Positions 51,463-60,728 of a DNA stretch of 64,000 nucleotides are shown here, one piece after another. Source of the DNA: Shewanella khirikhana (GTDB lineage: Bacteria > Pseudomonadota > Gammaproteobacteria > Enterobacterales > Shewanellaceae); contig NZ_CP020373.1 in the NCBI RefSeq assembly GCF_003957745.1, positions 4,219,001 through 4,283,000 on the forward strand, read 5' to 3'. The notes under the pieces were generated by a model, which saw only the letters and a program-made list of their open reading frames with translations, was not told the origin of the DNA and ran no database searches. The translations under genes were made by a program, and so were the position numbers. Numbering within the stretch: the first letter of the stretch is position 1; every line of letters starts with the position of its first letter.

Positions 51463-52218
51463 ATGAAGTATAGCGTCCTGGTAATTAATTTGGATTCCAG
51501 CGTGGACAGAATGACGTCCATGGCCAAACAACTGGAAGACCTTGGCCTGCCCTATGAAAGGGTCAGCGCCGTGCGCGGCAGCTTGCTGTCGGCCGATGAA
51601 AAAGCGCAGGTATTTAACCTGGAAGCGAATCAGCGCAAGTACGACAAGATCCTCAATGACGGTGAAATCGGCTGCTATTTAAGCCATGTGCGCTGCTGGG
51701 AGCGTATTGTTGCCGATGAGCTGGATTTTGCGCTTATCCTCGAAGACGATGCGATATTAACGCCAGAAATCAAAGGCTTTATCGAAGCTTTGCCACGTTT
51801 GTCCAACGATTGGGACTACATCAAGCTTTCCCATGGCAGCAAAACCAAGGACACCCTGGAGACACTCGATTTAGGCAATGGCCTGAGCCTTTGCCGCTGT
51901 TTGAAGCTGCCCTCGACCACCACGGGGCAGTTTGTTTCGGCCAGCGGCGCGAAAAAACTGCTCGCGAGCGCCTATCCCATTGCCAGACCCATCGATATGG
52001 ATATCCAGTATTGGTTTGAAAAGGACCTGCATTGTCTGGTGAGCCGACCGTTTCCGGTGCTGAATGGCGACTTTGGCAGTGAAATCAATAAAACCGCCGA
52101 CAGACGTCAGGTTGAGCGCAACAGATGCAAACGTTTGTGGCAAAAGCTGTGCTATGAGCTGTCACTGCTCAAAAACCGAGGTAATATGGGCGCTCTGCCA
52201 AAGATTATTGAGCGATAG
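51463..52218 (+). CDS. Glycosyltransferase family 25 (LPS galactosyltransferase-type)
   Basis: 251 residues from the ATG beginning MKYSVLVINLDSSVDR. The GT25 pattern follows: QLEDLGLPYERVSAVRG, GEIGCYLSHVRCWERIV, the metal-binding acidic LILEDDAIL, and GQFVSASGAKKLL. Such enzymes add galactose or glucose in LPS or lipooligosaccharide. The ribosome site is weak. The stop is 11 bases before coaD, so they may be co-transcribed. Confidence 0.87.
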   Translation: MKYSVLVINLDSSVDRMTSMAKQLEDLGLPYERVSAVRGSLLSADEKAQVFNLEANQRKYDKILNDGEIGCYLSHVRCWERIVADELDFALILEDDAILTPEIKGFIEALPRLSNDWDYIKLSHGSKTKDTLETLDLGNGLSLCRCLKLPSTTTGQFVSASGAKKLLASAYPIARPIDMDIQYWFEKDLHCLVSRPFPVLNGDFGSEINKTADRRQVERNRCKRLWQKLCYELSLLKNRGNMGALPKIIER

Positions 52219-52229
52219 GAGCGCTGAGC

Positions 52230-52715
52230 ATGCACACGAGAGCCATTTACCCGGGAACCTTTGATCCGGTCACCAATGGTCATGCCGATCTGATAGAAAG
52301 AGCGGCGAATCTGTTTAAGCATGTGATTATCGGAGTGGCGGCCAGCCCATCCAAGCAGCCACGTTTTTCACTGGAGAAACGGGTGGAGCTGCTGCGCAAG
52401 GTCACCGCTCATCTGGATAATGTGGAAGTGGTGGGTTTTACCGGGCTGCTGGTGGACTTCGCCAAAGAGCAGCAGGCCAGCGTGCTGGTGCGGGGCCTGC
52501 GTGCAGTTTCTGACTTTGAATACGAATTCCAGCTCGCTAACATGAACCGCCGCTTAAGCCCCGAGCTTGAGAGTGTGTTTCTCACCCCTGCCGAAGAAAA
52601 CTCCTTTATTTCTTCCACTCTGGTGAAAGAAGTGGCACTGCATGGCGGCGATGTGAGCCAATTTGTGCACCCCGAGGTTGCGGCCGAGCTGCTGGCGCTG
52701 CCCCGTAAAAAGTAA
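52230..52715 (+). CDS. coaD: Phosphopantetheine adenylyltransferase
   Basis: 161 residues, the normal length, with TAGGAG before the ATG. Nucleotidyltransferase motif AIYPGTFDPVTNGHADLI (with HxGH-like TNGH) and the second signature ENSFISSTLVKEV are intact, as is VRGLRAVSDFEYEFQLANMNRRL. It makes dephospho-CoA from phosphopantetheine and ATP. Location at the end of the waaA cluster is conserved in enterobacteria. Confidence 0.97.
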   Translation: MHTRAIYPGTFDPVTNGHADLIERAANLFKHVIIGVAASPSKQPRFSLEKRVELLRKVTAHLDNVEVVGFTGLLVDFAKEQQASVLVRGLRAVSDFEYEFQLANMNRRLSPELESVFLTPAEENSFISSTLVKEVALHGGDVSQFVHPEVAAELLALPRKK

Positions 52716-52734
52716 CAGTTAAAAAGGGATTTTA

Positions 52735-54219
52735 ATGAAGTACTTGTCTTTATCTGCCCTGAGTCTGGCACTGCTGGCTTCCCAGGCGCAGGCCGCCCCC
52801 TGGGTGGATTCTTCCGATGTTTATCTCAGAGCCGATATTCAGGCGCTGGCTGATGCCGGGGTGATCACCATGCCGGTGAATACCTTTCCGCTGATGTGGG
52901 CCGGTATTGGCGTGGATCTGGGCAAGGCTGAGCCGTCGATGATGGCGCCGGATGTAGCTGCTGCCTACGCGCGGGTTAACTATTACTATCGTCAGGCGGT
53001 GGACAATCGCGGCAATACCCGTATCAAGGGCGCAGCCGCAACCGATGCGGCGCGGTTCCAGCATTACGGCAGCGATTACCGTGAAAAGGGCGAGCTGAAA
53101 GCCTCCCATGAATACATGGACAACCGCTTTGCCTTTAAGCTGTCGGCCACTGCCGCCTACGATGCGCAGGATGATAAAGACTTCCGCCTCGACGATTCCT
53201 GGGCGGCTGTAGTGCTGGGCAACTGGGTGATTTCTGCCGGTGCCGTGGAGCAGTGGTGGGGCCCGGGATTCGATACCGCGCTGCACAAGTCCAATAATGC
53301 CCGTCCCATGCCGTCACTGATGCTGAGCCGCAATAACGCGGCAGCCTTTGAAACGCCCTGGCTGTCGTGGATTGGTCCCTGGACCCTGACCACGGGCATC
53401 AGTTGGATGAACGATGACAGAGCGGTTGAAGATACCTTGCTGTGGAATTTTCGCGGCACCCTGCGCCCCATCAAACAGGTGGAAATTGGTGCCTCCTGGA
53501 CGGTGCAGATGTGCGGCGAAGGTCAGGACTGTGGTCTGGGTACCTTCTGGGATACCATCTCCGGCGGTGGTGAATGTGCCGATGGTTCTGTGGACTGCGA
53601 CCCTTCGTTGAATTCGCGCCTGGGTAACCAGATGGCCGGTTGGGACATCCGCTACGCCGACACCTGGTTCGATGTGCCCGTGGGCATTTACCTCGAGCGT
53701 ACCTGTGAAGACTCCAGTGGCCCCATGCCATGGGATCTGGCGGACTGCGCCAAGATGGCCGGTGTTGATACCCGTTTTGGCTTTAAAGATCAGCAGTATA
53801 AGCTTTTCGTTGAGTACACCGACACCCTGGTGGCCTGTAGTGAAAACAGCAACAGTTTCAACTGCTTCTATGAACATTCAACCTATCTTTCCGGTTCGCG
53901 CTACTATCGCCGTTCGCTGGGTTCGACCTACGACAGCGACGCCGAAACCTGGGTGCTGGGCCTGATTGGCCAGTTCAGTGACAGCAAGGGCATCAGCGCC
54001 TACCTGCGTTATGCGCAGCTGAACAAGGACGGCGTCAGTACCGGTAATAAGTGGGCACCTCAGCCTGTGAAAGAAGACCTGCTGATGCTGGAGGTGTCTT
54101 ATCGTCAACCGCTGCTGAGCGGTATGGTGACTCTGGGCGGCACAGTGTCCAAGTCAGACTACGAGCTCGACTCCAGCAATGATGCGACTGTATTTGGCAG
54201 CTACGAGTACCGTTTCTAA
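52735..54219 (+). CDS. Wzi-family outer-membrane capsule assembly protein
   Basis: 494 residues. A signal peptide ends at about residue 20 (ASQAQA), and the sequence ends in EYRF, an outer-membrane signature. An N-terminal WVDSSDVYLRADIQALADAGVI motif and the beta-barrel match Capsule_assemb_Wzi, which anchors capsule polysaccharide at the cell surface. It begins 19 bases after coaD. No other capsule genes are visible here, so the role may be with another surface glycan (inference). Confidence 0.85.
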   Translation: MKYLSLSALSLALLASQAQAAPWVDSSDVYLRADIQALADAGVITMPVNTFPLMWAGIGVDLGKAEPSMMAPDVAAAYARVNYYYRQAVDNRGNTRIKGAAATDAARFQHYGSDYREKGELKASHEYMDNRFAFKLSATAAYDAQDDKDFRLDDSWAAVVLGNWVISAGAVEQWWGPGFDTALHKSNNARPMPSLMLSRNNAAAFETPWLSWIGPWTLTTGISWMNDDRAVEDTLLWNFRGTLRPIKQVEIGASWTVQMCGEGQDCGLGTFWDTISGGGECADGSVDCDPSLNSRLGNQMAGWDIRYADTWFDVPVGIYLERTCEDSSGPMPWDLADCAKMAGVDTRFGFKDQQYKLFVEYTDTLVACSENSNSFNCFYEHSTYLSGSRYYRRSLGSTYDSDAETWVLGLIGQFSDSKGISAYLRYAQLNKDGVSTGNKWAPQPVKEDLLMLEVSYRQPLLSGMVTLGGTVSKSDYELDSSNDATVFGSYEYRF

Positions 54220-54245
54220 TCGCCGAATGAGTGTTATCAAATCGT

Positions 54246-54274
54246 AAAAAGCGCGCCATCCGGCGCGCTTTTTT
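54246..54274 (+). terminator. Rho-independent terminator after the Wzi gene
   Basis: AAAAAGCGCGCC pairs with GGCGCGCTTTTT around ATCC, 26 bases after the stop. Confidence 0.9.
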
Positions 54275-54366
54275 GTCATGTTTACGAAAGAAATCCCCCC
54301 TATCCTTTACGGCTTGCGTACGATATGCTGGCCATACGGCATACCGCCAAAAGGAGTTTTAGGTCA

Positions 54367-55098
54367 ATGATTTCTGTGGTAATCCCCGCCAAAGATGAGA
54401 CGGGAAACATCGGCAATCTGGTCAGGGAAATTGCCGCCGCCCTTCAAGAAGAACAAACATTCGAAATTGTCGTGGTCGATGATGGCAGCGGTGACGCCAC
54501 CGGCCAGGAAGTGTTGGATGCCGCCAACGAATGCGGCTGCAATGCCCGGGTTGTGCGCCACAAAAACAGCACCGGCCAGAGCACCGCGGTGCATACCGGT
54601 GTGCTCAATGCCAAGGGTGACTGGATAGTGACCCTGGATGCTGACGGCCAAAACGATCCTGCCGATATTCCGGCGATGATAGCTGTGGCCAATAAGGTCA
54701 CCAATCCGCACTTTTGTATCGCCGGTTACCGTAAAAACCGCAAAGACACCGCCTGGAAACGTTTTCAGTCCCGAGTTGCCAATAAGGTGCGCGATGCCCT
54801 GCTCAATGACGGCGTGCCGGACACCGGCTGCGGTCTTAAACTCTTCCCGCGGGAAACCTTTTTGCGTCTGCCGCACTTTAACCATATGCACCGTTATCTG
54901 CCCGCGCTGATCAAACGCCTCGGCGGCGAAGTGCATGTCAGTGAAGTGAACCACAGGGACAGGCAGGCTGGTGTGTCAAAGTACAACGCCTGGAATCGGG
55001 CCTGGGTGGGCATAGTCGATTTGATGGGGGTAATGTGGCTTATCCGCCGCGGCAAGGTGGCTGAAGTCGAGCGGATTGACGACCATATCCAGCCATGA
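54367..55098 (+). CDS. Polyprenyl-phosphate sugar transferase (GT2, DPM1/ArnC-like)
   Basis: 243 residues from an ATG preceded by AAGGAG; an upstream in-frame start is not supported. A GT2 domain with VVIPAKDETGNIGNLV, VVVDDGSGDAT and catalytic LDADGQNDPADIP is followed by DTGCGLKLFPRETFL and a basic C-terminus. This closely follows dolichol-phosphate mannosyltransferase/undecaprenyl-phosphate transferases without the C-terminal membrane segments. It is translationally coupled to the next gene and probably loads a sugar on a polyprenyl phosphate. Confidence 0.85.
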   Translation: MISVVIPAKDETGNIGNLVREIAAALQEEQTFEIVVVDDGSGDATGQEVLDAANECGCNARVVRHKNSTGQSTAVHTGVLNAKGDWIVTLDADGQNDPADIPAMIAVANKVTNPHFCIAGYRKNRKDTAWKRFQSRVANKVRDALLNDGVPDTGCGLKLFPRETFLRLPHFNHMHRYLPALIKRLGGEVHVSEVNHRDRQAGVSKYNAWNRAWVGIVDLMGVMWLIRRGKVAEVERIDDHIQP

Positions 55099-55772
55099 AA
55101 ACCCATCTTAAACGCCTCGGTAAACTCAGCCTGACCTTACTGGTGTTGCTGGCACTTATGCTGGCGGCCAGGGAAGGCTGGTTCGATCATCTCACCGACT
55201 CCAACTGGGTGGCCCGTTTTGTTAAAGAAGGCGGGGTGCAGGCCATGGCTGTGCTGCTGATGGCGGGCAGTCTGTTTACCGCCGTGGGCGGCCCAAGGCA
55301 GGCCATTGCCTTTGTTTGCGGCTTTGCCATGGGCGGCTTTTATGGGGCGCTGTTTTCCACGTTGGCGGCGGTGCTTGGCTGCCTGATGAGCTTTTACTTT
55401 GCGCGCCTGACTGTGCGAAGCAGTCTGCGTCGCCGCTTTGGCCACCGACTTGAGCGGTTTGAGGCGCTGATAGCCAGCAACACCTGGCTTAAGGTATTGA
55501 TGATCCGTCTGCTGCCCGTGGGCAGCAATCTGCTGACCAATCTCCTGGCCGGTACCACCAAAGTTGGTGTGGGCGGCTTTGTGCTTGGCAGCGCCATTGG
55601 CTATTTGCCGCAAATGCTGATTTTCAGCTTTGCCGGTGCGGGCATTGGTCTTGCTGACCATGTGCAACTTGGGATCAGCATAGGGCTCTTTATTCTATCG
55701 AGCGCCATCGGCGCCTTCTTGTATCGCAGCCACCTCAAACGCCAGGTGGATGAATTGGCTGAAGAAGCATAG
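55095..55772 (+). CDS. VTT-domain (TVP38/TMEM64, DedA-superfamily) membrane protein
   Basis: 225 residues with five to six hydrophobic segments (first at about 9-24). The core VTT motif appears as FTAVGGPRQAIAFVCGFAMGGFYGALFSTLAAVLGCLMSF and later IRLLPVGSNLLTNLLAGTTKVGVGGFVLGSAIGYLPQM. Several DedA-superfamily proteins translocate or recycle polyprenyl phosphates. Its place between a polyprenyl-sugar transferase and a GT-C transferase, with an ATGA overlap, makes a lipid flippase/recycling role plausible (inference). Confidence 0.82.
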   Translation: MKTHLKRLGKLSLTLLVLLALMLAAREGWFDHLTDSNWVARFVKEGGVQAMAVLLMAGSLFTAVGGPRQAIAFVCGFAMGGFYGALFSTLAAVLGCLMSFYFARLTVRSSLRRRFGHRLERFEALIASNTWLKVLMIRLLPVGSNLLTNLLAGTTKVGVGGFVLGSAIGYLPQMLIFSFAGAGIGLADHVQLGISIGLFILSSAIGAFLYRSHLKRQVDELAEEA

Positions 55773-55780
55773 GGACGGGT

Positions 55781-57529
55781 ATGGATTATCTGCTGGGCTT
55801 TTTTAAGGATGACAATAAACAGAGGGTGTTCTGGTCACTCTTGGTACTGACCACCCTGGTGATGCTGATTGGTATGGGGCTGCGCTCGCCCTGGCCTGCG
55901 GATGAGCCGCGCTTTGTGGAAGTTGCCCGTGAAATGGTAATGGGCGGCGAGTGGCTGTTTCCCACCCGTGGCGGCGAATTTTATCCTGATAAACCGCCGG
56001 TGTTTATGTGGGCCATTGCCGCCTGTTATGCGCTGATTGGTAATCTCAAGCTGGCATTTTTGATCCCCAATGCCCTCTGCGGTCTGATTACCGTGATGCT
56101 GGTTTACGATCTGGGTTGCCGCCTGTGGAGCGTGCGCGTGGGACGAAACGCCGCACTGCTGTTGCTGCTGGTGCCGCAGTTTTTGATGCAGGCCAAGAAT
56201 GCCCAGATAGATGCCATGGTGGCCTGCTGGATCACCGTCGGTTGCTACGGCCTTATCCGCCACTTTGTGCTGGGGCCGAACTGGCGTTGGTTCTTTATCG
56301 CCTGGGGCTTTATGGGGCTTGGGGTGATTACCAAGGGCGTGGGTTTTCTGCCGCTATTAATGTTGCTGCCGCTGGCCTGGTATCGCTGGCGCACAGTTAC
56401 CGGCAGGGCGCTGTTACCCCACAATGCCTGGTCGTGGAAGGTGGCAGCCGGTCCACTGGTGATGCTGGCGGTGATTGGCTGCTGGCTTATCCCCATGCTG
56501 CTGGCGGTGTGGCTGGATGCGACCCCTGAGCATCAGGCCTACATGCAAAATATCCTATTTAAACAAACCGGTGAGCGCTACGTTAACGCCTGGCACCATA
56601 TCAAGCCCTGGTACTTTTTCGTGCTGAGCGTCATTCCCTGGCTGTGGTTCCCTTTGCCGCTGCTGGCCATCGCCCACGCTAAAAAACTCTGGCAACGGCT
56701 CAAGGCTGACCCCGTGGTCGCCATATTGCTGCTGTGGGTGTTACTGGTGGTGGTGTTCTTCAGCCTAAGCCCCGGTAAGCGTAACGTCTATATCCTGCCG
56801 GCTCTGCCCATGGCCTGCCTTGCCATGGCCGCCATGCTCGATGGCGAAACGCCCAGGCGTTGGTTTGAGCTATTGGTGAAGGGGCTGCTGTGGTTCCTCG
56901 GTGTGCTTGTGGTGCTGGTGGGCGTACTGGCTCTGGCGCATCATCCCAAACTGGCCGAGCGCCTTGCCGATTACACCAATGACCTGACTGGCATCGGCAT
57001 CCTGTTTATCGCCCTGGGTGCTGCCTGGCTTGGGCTGATCTGGTGGCTCAGAAGCCGCTCATCCCTGCTGGGGGCGGGCGCCGTCACCCTGCTGGGTTGG
57101 TTGCTGATTGGCACCTTTGGTTATCCGATGCTGGACCCCATGCGCACCCCGCAGGCGCTGATGCAGCATACCGCCGATACCATAGGGGAAGATGCCGAGC
57201 TCGGGCTGGTGAAATTCAAGGAGCAGTTCATTTTGTTCTCGCCCATGTCGGTGACCCATTTCAGTTACCTGGCGCCGGTTGAAGAGCAGGAGCGCAACGC
57301 CTGGGCCTGGCTTGCCGAAGGCAAGGCCGCCGGAGATAAACGCTATCTGCTGATCCCCAAGGGGCCGGAACTGGACTGCTTCGACCTGTCACTGGGGCAG
57401 AGCATGGGCATAGCCCACAGGGATGAGTGGATGTTGGTGGACGAGAGGGCCATGAGCGCCGATTGCCCGGCGCCTGTGCGGCAATACAGATACCATACAG
57501 ACCATCCCGGGCATTGGCTCAAGGACTGA
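55781..57529 (+). CDS. ArnT-like GT-C glycosyltransferase (PMT family)
   Basis: 582 residues, a multi-spanning membrane protein with about 12 helices. The first periplasmic loop carries the essential acidic motif in SPWPADEPRFVEVAREM, and the next YPDKPPVFMWAIA is characteristic of ArnT and related GT83/PMT enzymes. GDKRYLLIPKGPELD near the C-terminus is soluble. It uses a polyprenyl-linked sugar to glycosylate lipid A, a protein or another acceptor; the acceptor is unknown. It starts eight bases after the VTT gene and abuts the convergent aldehyde dehydrogenase gene. Confidence 0.85.
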   Translation: MDYLLGFFKDDNKQRVFWSLLVLTTLVMLIGMGLRSPWPADEPRFVEVAREMVMGGEWLFPTRGGEFYPDKPPVFMWAIAACYALIGNLKLAFLIPNALCGLITVMLVYDLGCRLWSVRVGRNAALLLLLVPQFLMQAKNAQIDAMVACWITVGCYGLIRHFVLGPNWRWFFIAWGFMGLGVITKGVGFLPLLMLLPLAWYRWRTVTGRALLPHNAWSWKVAAGPLVMLAVIGCWLIPMLLAVWLDATPEHQAYMQNILFKQTGERYVNAWHHIKPWYFFVLSVIPWLWFPLPLLAIAHAKKLWQRLKADPVVAILLLWVLLVVVFFSLSPGKRNVYILPALPMACLAMAAMLDGETPRRWFELLVKGLLWFLGVLVVLVGVLALAHHPKLAERLADYTNDLTGIGILFIALGAAWLGLIWWLRSRSSLLGAGAVTLLGWLLIGTFGYPMLDPMRTPQALMQHTADTIGEDAELGLVKFKEQFILFSPMSVTHFSYLAPVEEQERNAWAWLAEGKAAGDKRYLLIPKGPELDCFDLSLGQSMGIAHRDEWMLVDERAMSADCPAPVRQYRYHTDHPGHWLKD

Positions 57530-58996
57530 TTACTTCAGATACCAGCCCCAGGGCTCGCTCGCTTGATAACGGGTAACCTGCTTGGTTTCCAGGTAGTTGT
57601 GGAGGCCCCAGTGGCCAAGCTCGCGGCCGATGCCGGACTGCTTCATGCCGCCCCAGGGCGCCTGGCTGAAGGTGGGTTGAGAGCAGTTGATCCACACAAT
57701 GCCGGCGCGCATGGTGTTGGCGACCCGGGCACAGCGGTCCTGATCCGCCGACATCACCGCCGCCGCCAGCCCGAAGCGGGACTGATTGGCGAGCTGCACC
57801 GCTTCGGCCTCGGTTTTGAAACGCTTCACCGCCAGCACAGGGCCGAAGATTTCGTCGCTCCACACGGGATGATTCAGCGGCGGCTCCAGCAGCACAGTGG
57901 GGCGCACAAAGTAGCCCTTTTCCATACCCGCATCGCCGCCGCAAAGCATCTCAACGCCATCCATGCGGGCCGAGTCGATAAAGCGCAGCACCTTGTGGTA
58001 TTGCTCGCGGCTCACCAGTGGCCCCAGCAGTACCCCGGGTTCCATGCCGTTGCCGAGGGGGAGCTTGTCCGCTTCCTGTTTAAGTCTCGCTAGGAAGCGG
58101 TCGGCAATGTCGTGTTGCACCAGCAGTCTTGAAGTGGCGCTGCACACCTGGCCCTGATTCCAGAAGATGCCGAACATCACCCATTCCACCGCGGCTTCGA
58201 TATCCGCATCGTCGAACAGGATAAAGGCCGATTTACCGCCAAGCTCCAGGCTGACATTTTTAATCTGCTGCGCCGCCGCTGACATGATTTTGCTGCCTGT
58301 GGGCACGCTGCCGGTGAAGGCGAGTTTATCGACCCCCGGATGGCGCGCCAGAGGCACCCCGGCCTCGACTCCAAGGCCGGTAACTATGTTGAGCACCCCC
58401 GCAGGCAGGCCGACTTCATCGGCATAGCTGCCAAGCTCCAGTGCCGTGATGGGAGTCAGCTCCGAGGGCTTGAGCACCATGGTGGCCCCGGCCGCCAGTG
58501 CGGGGGCGACCTTCCAGGCCGCCATCAGCATGGGGTAGTTCCAGGGAATGATTTGCCCGGCCACGCCAATGGGCTCGTGGCGGATATGGCAGCTGAAACG
58601 CGCATCCGGCAGGGGCAGCGGCGTGTCCTGCTGCTCATCGAGGGTTTCGGCAAGTTCAGCGTAATAACGAAAACAACCGGCGGTGTCTTCTATATCCCAA
58701 AGTGCCTCGGGCAGCGGCTTGCCGTTGTCGGTCACTTCCAGGTGGGCGAGGGTGTCCTTGTCGCGCTCGATGCAGTCGGCGATGCCGTTCAGTAGCGCGG
58801 CCCTGTCCTTGCCTGTGGTCTTGCGCCAGTCACCCTCGAAGGCATTGCGGGCGGCGTTGACCGCATGATTGATGTCTTCCTCGCTGCCGGCGGGGGCGCG
58901 GTGAAATACCTCTTCGGTGGCCGGGTTTATCACATCGAAGCCGCCGCCCAGATCCGGGCTGACCCACTCGCCATTGATATACAGATGCTCTTTCAT
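57530..58996 (-). CDS. Aldehyde dehydrogenase, probably polyamine-derived aminoaldehyde
   Basis: 488 residues. ALDH superfamily: N153 in IIPWNYP, GSVPTGSKIM, E251 in LELGGKSAF, catalytic C285 in NQGQVCSATSR, and EIFGPVLAV. It oxidises an aldehyde to an acid with NAD(P). It is the last gene of the polyamine ABC operon, so gamma-aminobutyraldehyde or a gamma-glutamyl derivative is a likely substrate (inference). Betaine aldehyde dehydrogenase is an alternative. The start overlaps the upstream permease stop by one base. Confidence 0.88.
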   Translation of the reverse strand: MKEHLYINGEWVSPDLGGGFDVINPATEEVFHRAPAGSEEDINHAVNAARNAFEGDWRKTTGKDRAALLNGIADCIERDKDTLAHLEVTDNGKPLPEALWDIEDTAGCFRYYAELAETLDEQQDTPLPLPDARFSCHIRHEPIGVAGQIIPWNYPMLMAAWKVAPALAAGATMVLKPSELTPITALELGSYADEVGLPAGVLNIVTGLGVEAGVPLARHPGVDKLAFTGSVPTGSKIMSAAAQQIKNVSLELGGKSAFILFDDADIEAAVEWVMFGIFWNQGQVCSATSRLLVQHDIADRFLARLKQEADKLPLGNGMEPGVLLGPLVSREQYHKVLRFIDSARMDGVEMLCGGDAGMEKGYFVRPTVLLEPPLNHPVWSDEIFGPVLAVKRFKTEAEAVQLANQSRFGLAAAVMSADQDRCARVANTMRAGIVWINCSQPTFSQAPWGGMKQSGIGRELGHWGLHNYLETKQVTRYQASEPWGWYLK

Positions 58997-59829
58997 TATG
59001 CATTCCTCTTGCTGCGGTTCAGGCCGCGGGTTTCGAGCAGTCTGGCCGAAAACAGCAGCGCCAGAGAGACACAGATGATCAGGGTGGAAATGGCATTCAC
59101 CTCCGGGGTTACCCCGCGGCGAATGGAGGAGAAGATATAAATCGGCAGCGTGGTTTCACTGCCCGCCACAAAGAAGGCGATGATGAAGTCATCGAAGCTG
59201 AAGGTGAATGCCAGCAGGAAGGCCGCCAGAATCCCGGGGGTCAAATAGGGCAGAGTCACCCGCAGCAGGGTCTGACGCGGGCTGGCGTAGAGGTCGAACG
59301 AGGCCTCAATAAGCCGCTTGTCCATGGTTTCAAGTCGGGTGCGTACTATCACCATTACCAGCGCCATGGTGAACAGGCTGTGGGAGGCGACCACGGTCCA
59401 AAAGCCCATCTGCAATCTTGGGGCTTCGCCGAAGATGCCCGGCCAAATGGCTTCAATCACAGGGTTGGCCATATCGAACAGGGTCTTCATCGCCGACAGG
59501 CTGGCGATGCCAATCACTATGCCGGGGATGATAATGGCGCTGTAGGTAAGACCATCGACGGTGGCTCTGAGCGGCCCTTTCACATCTTCCAATGCCAGCA
59601 CCGCCATGGTGCCAAACACGGTGGCGATAACCGCCGAGGTGAGGGCGATGCGCAGGCTGTTGTACAGCGCCTCCATCATAAAGGGGTTGTCGGTGACCTT
59701 GCCAAACCAGCTGACACCGCAGCACTCGAAGCTGGTGGCGTGGCTGCCGGCATTAAAGGCAAACACCACCACCAACAGGATCGGCGCGTACAAAAACAGG
59801 TAAACCAGGGTCGAGTAGCCTCTGAGCAT
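58996..59829 (-). CDS. Polyamine ABC transporter permease (PotC/PotI-like)
   Basis: 277 residues with six predicted membrane segments. The EAA-type cytoplasmic loop is EASFDLYASPRQTLLRVTLPYLTPGI. Near the C-terminus SFDDFIIAFFVAGSETTLPIYIFSSIRRGVTPEVNAIST is the characteristic PotC/PotI end. It forms the transmembrane channel together with the gene just upstream, ten bases away. Substrate by homology is spermidine/putrescine. Confidence 0.9.
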   Translation of the reverse strand: MLRGYSTLVYLFLYAPILLVVVFAFNAGSHATSFECCGVSWFGKVTDNPFMMEALYNSLRIALTSAVIATVFGTMAVLALEDVKGPLRATVDGLTYSAIIIPGIVIGIASLSAMKTLFDMANPVIEAIWPGIFGEAPRLQMGFWTVVASHSLFTMALVMVIVRTRLETMDKRLIEASFDLYASPRQTLLRVTLPYLTPGILAAFLLAFTFSFDDFIIAFFVAGSETTLPIYIFSSIRRGVTPEVNAISTLIICVSLALLFSARLLETRGLNRSKRNA

Positions 59830-59838
59830 TTTGAACTC

Positions 59839-60705
59839 CTAAATCGCGGCCAGGGCCTGACGGTCGTTGAAGCGCCTTACCAGCCGCAGATACAGGCCAA
59901 TAATCACCAGCATCAGTGCCACCAGAGTCATGGCGATGGCGGCGCCAAAGGGCCAGTTGCGTGACTGCAGGAACAGATCCACCAGGGCATTACCGACAAA
60001 GAACACCTTGCCGCCGCCGAGAATGGCCGGAATAAGGAACTCCCCCATCAGCAGGATAAACACCAGCATCACTCCGGTGATGATGCCGGGCATCGACAGC
60101 GGCAGTGTTATCCGCAGGAAGGTCGACAGCCGGTTGCCGCCAAGGTCCGCCGAGGCTTCCAGCAGCCGCTTATCCAGCTTGTCGAGGGTGACAAAAATCG
60201 GGAACACCATCAGCGGCAAATAGCCGTAAATGATGCCAAGGGTGATGGCCCCCGGGGTGTTGAGCATCCGCACATACTCAAACCCTATGCCTTCGAGCAG
60301 CGCGGGCAGGCCCTTGCCGCCGAGAATATAAATCCAGGCATAGGTGCGGATAAGAAAACTGGTCCAGAAGGGCACTATTACCAGGGTCAGCAGCAGCGAC
60401 TTCCAGCGGCTGGCCTTCACCGCCAGAAAGTACGCCAGCGGATAGGCCACCAACAGGCACCCGAGGGTGCCAAGTGGTGCCAGCACCAGCGTATTTTTAA
60501 AGGCCGACCAGCGCGCCCCCAGATTGGCGTAGTGCTCCAGGGTGAAGCCGCCGACATAACCGCCGGCGGGGCCGCGCTCGCCAACGCTGAACGCCAGGAT
60601 CACGGCGATGGGCAGCATCAGCAGCAACAGGAACCCCAGCGAGGCGGGCAGCAGCATCAGTATCCGGGACTTGAGACCCGGCGCGACGAGGGCATGGCTG
60701 GCCAT
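59839..60705 (-). CDS. Polyamine ABC transporter permease (PotB/PotH-like)
   Basis: 288 residues with six membrane helices. The EAA loop is EASADLGGNRLSTFLRITLPLSMPGI; VPFWTSFLIRTYAWIYILGGKGLPALLEGIG is the typical PotB/PotH periplasmic segment, and GEFLIPAILGGGKVFFVGNALVDLF lies near the C-terminus. It pairs with the other permease to make the membrane part of the importer. The gene follows the binding-protein gene by 23 bases. Confidence 0.9.
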   Translation of the reverse strand: MASHALVAPGLKSRILMLLPASLGFLLLLMLPIAVILAFSVGERGPAGGYVGGFTLEHYANLGARWSAFKNTLVLAPLGTLGCLLVAYPLAYFLAVKASRWKSLLLTLVIVPFWTSFLIRTYAWIYILGGKGLPALLEGIGFEYVRMLNTPGAITLGIIYGYLPLMVFPIFVTLDKLDKRLLEASADLGGNRLSTFLRITLPLSMPGIITGVMLVFILLMGEFLIPAILGGGKVFFVGNALVDLFLQSRNWPFGAAIAMTLVALMLVIIGLYLRLVRRFNDRQALAAI

Positions 60706-60728
60706 GGTTTTCTCCTTGGTTTTGCTTA

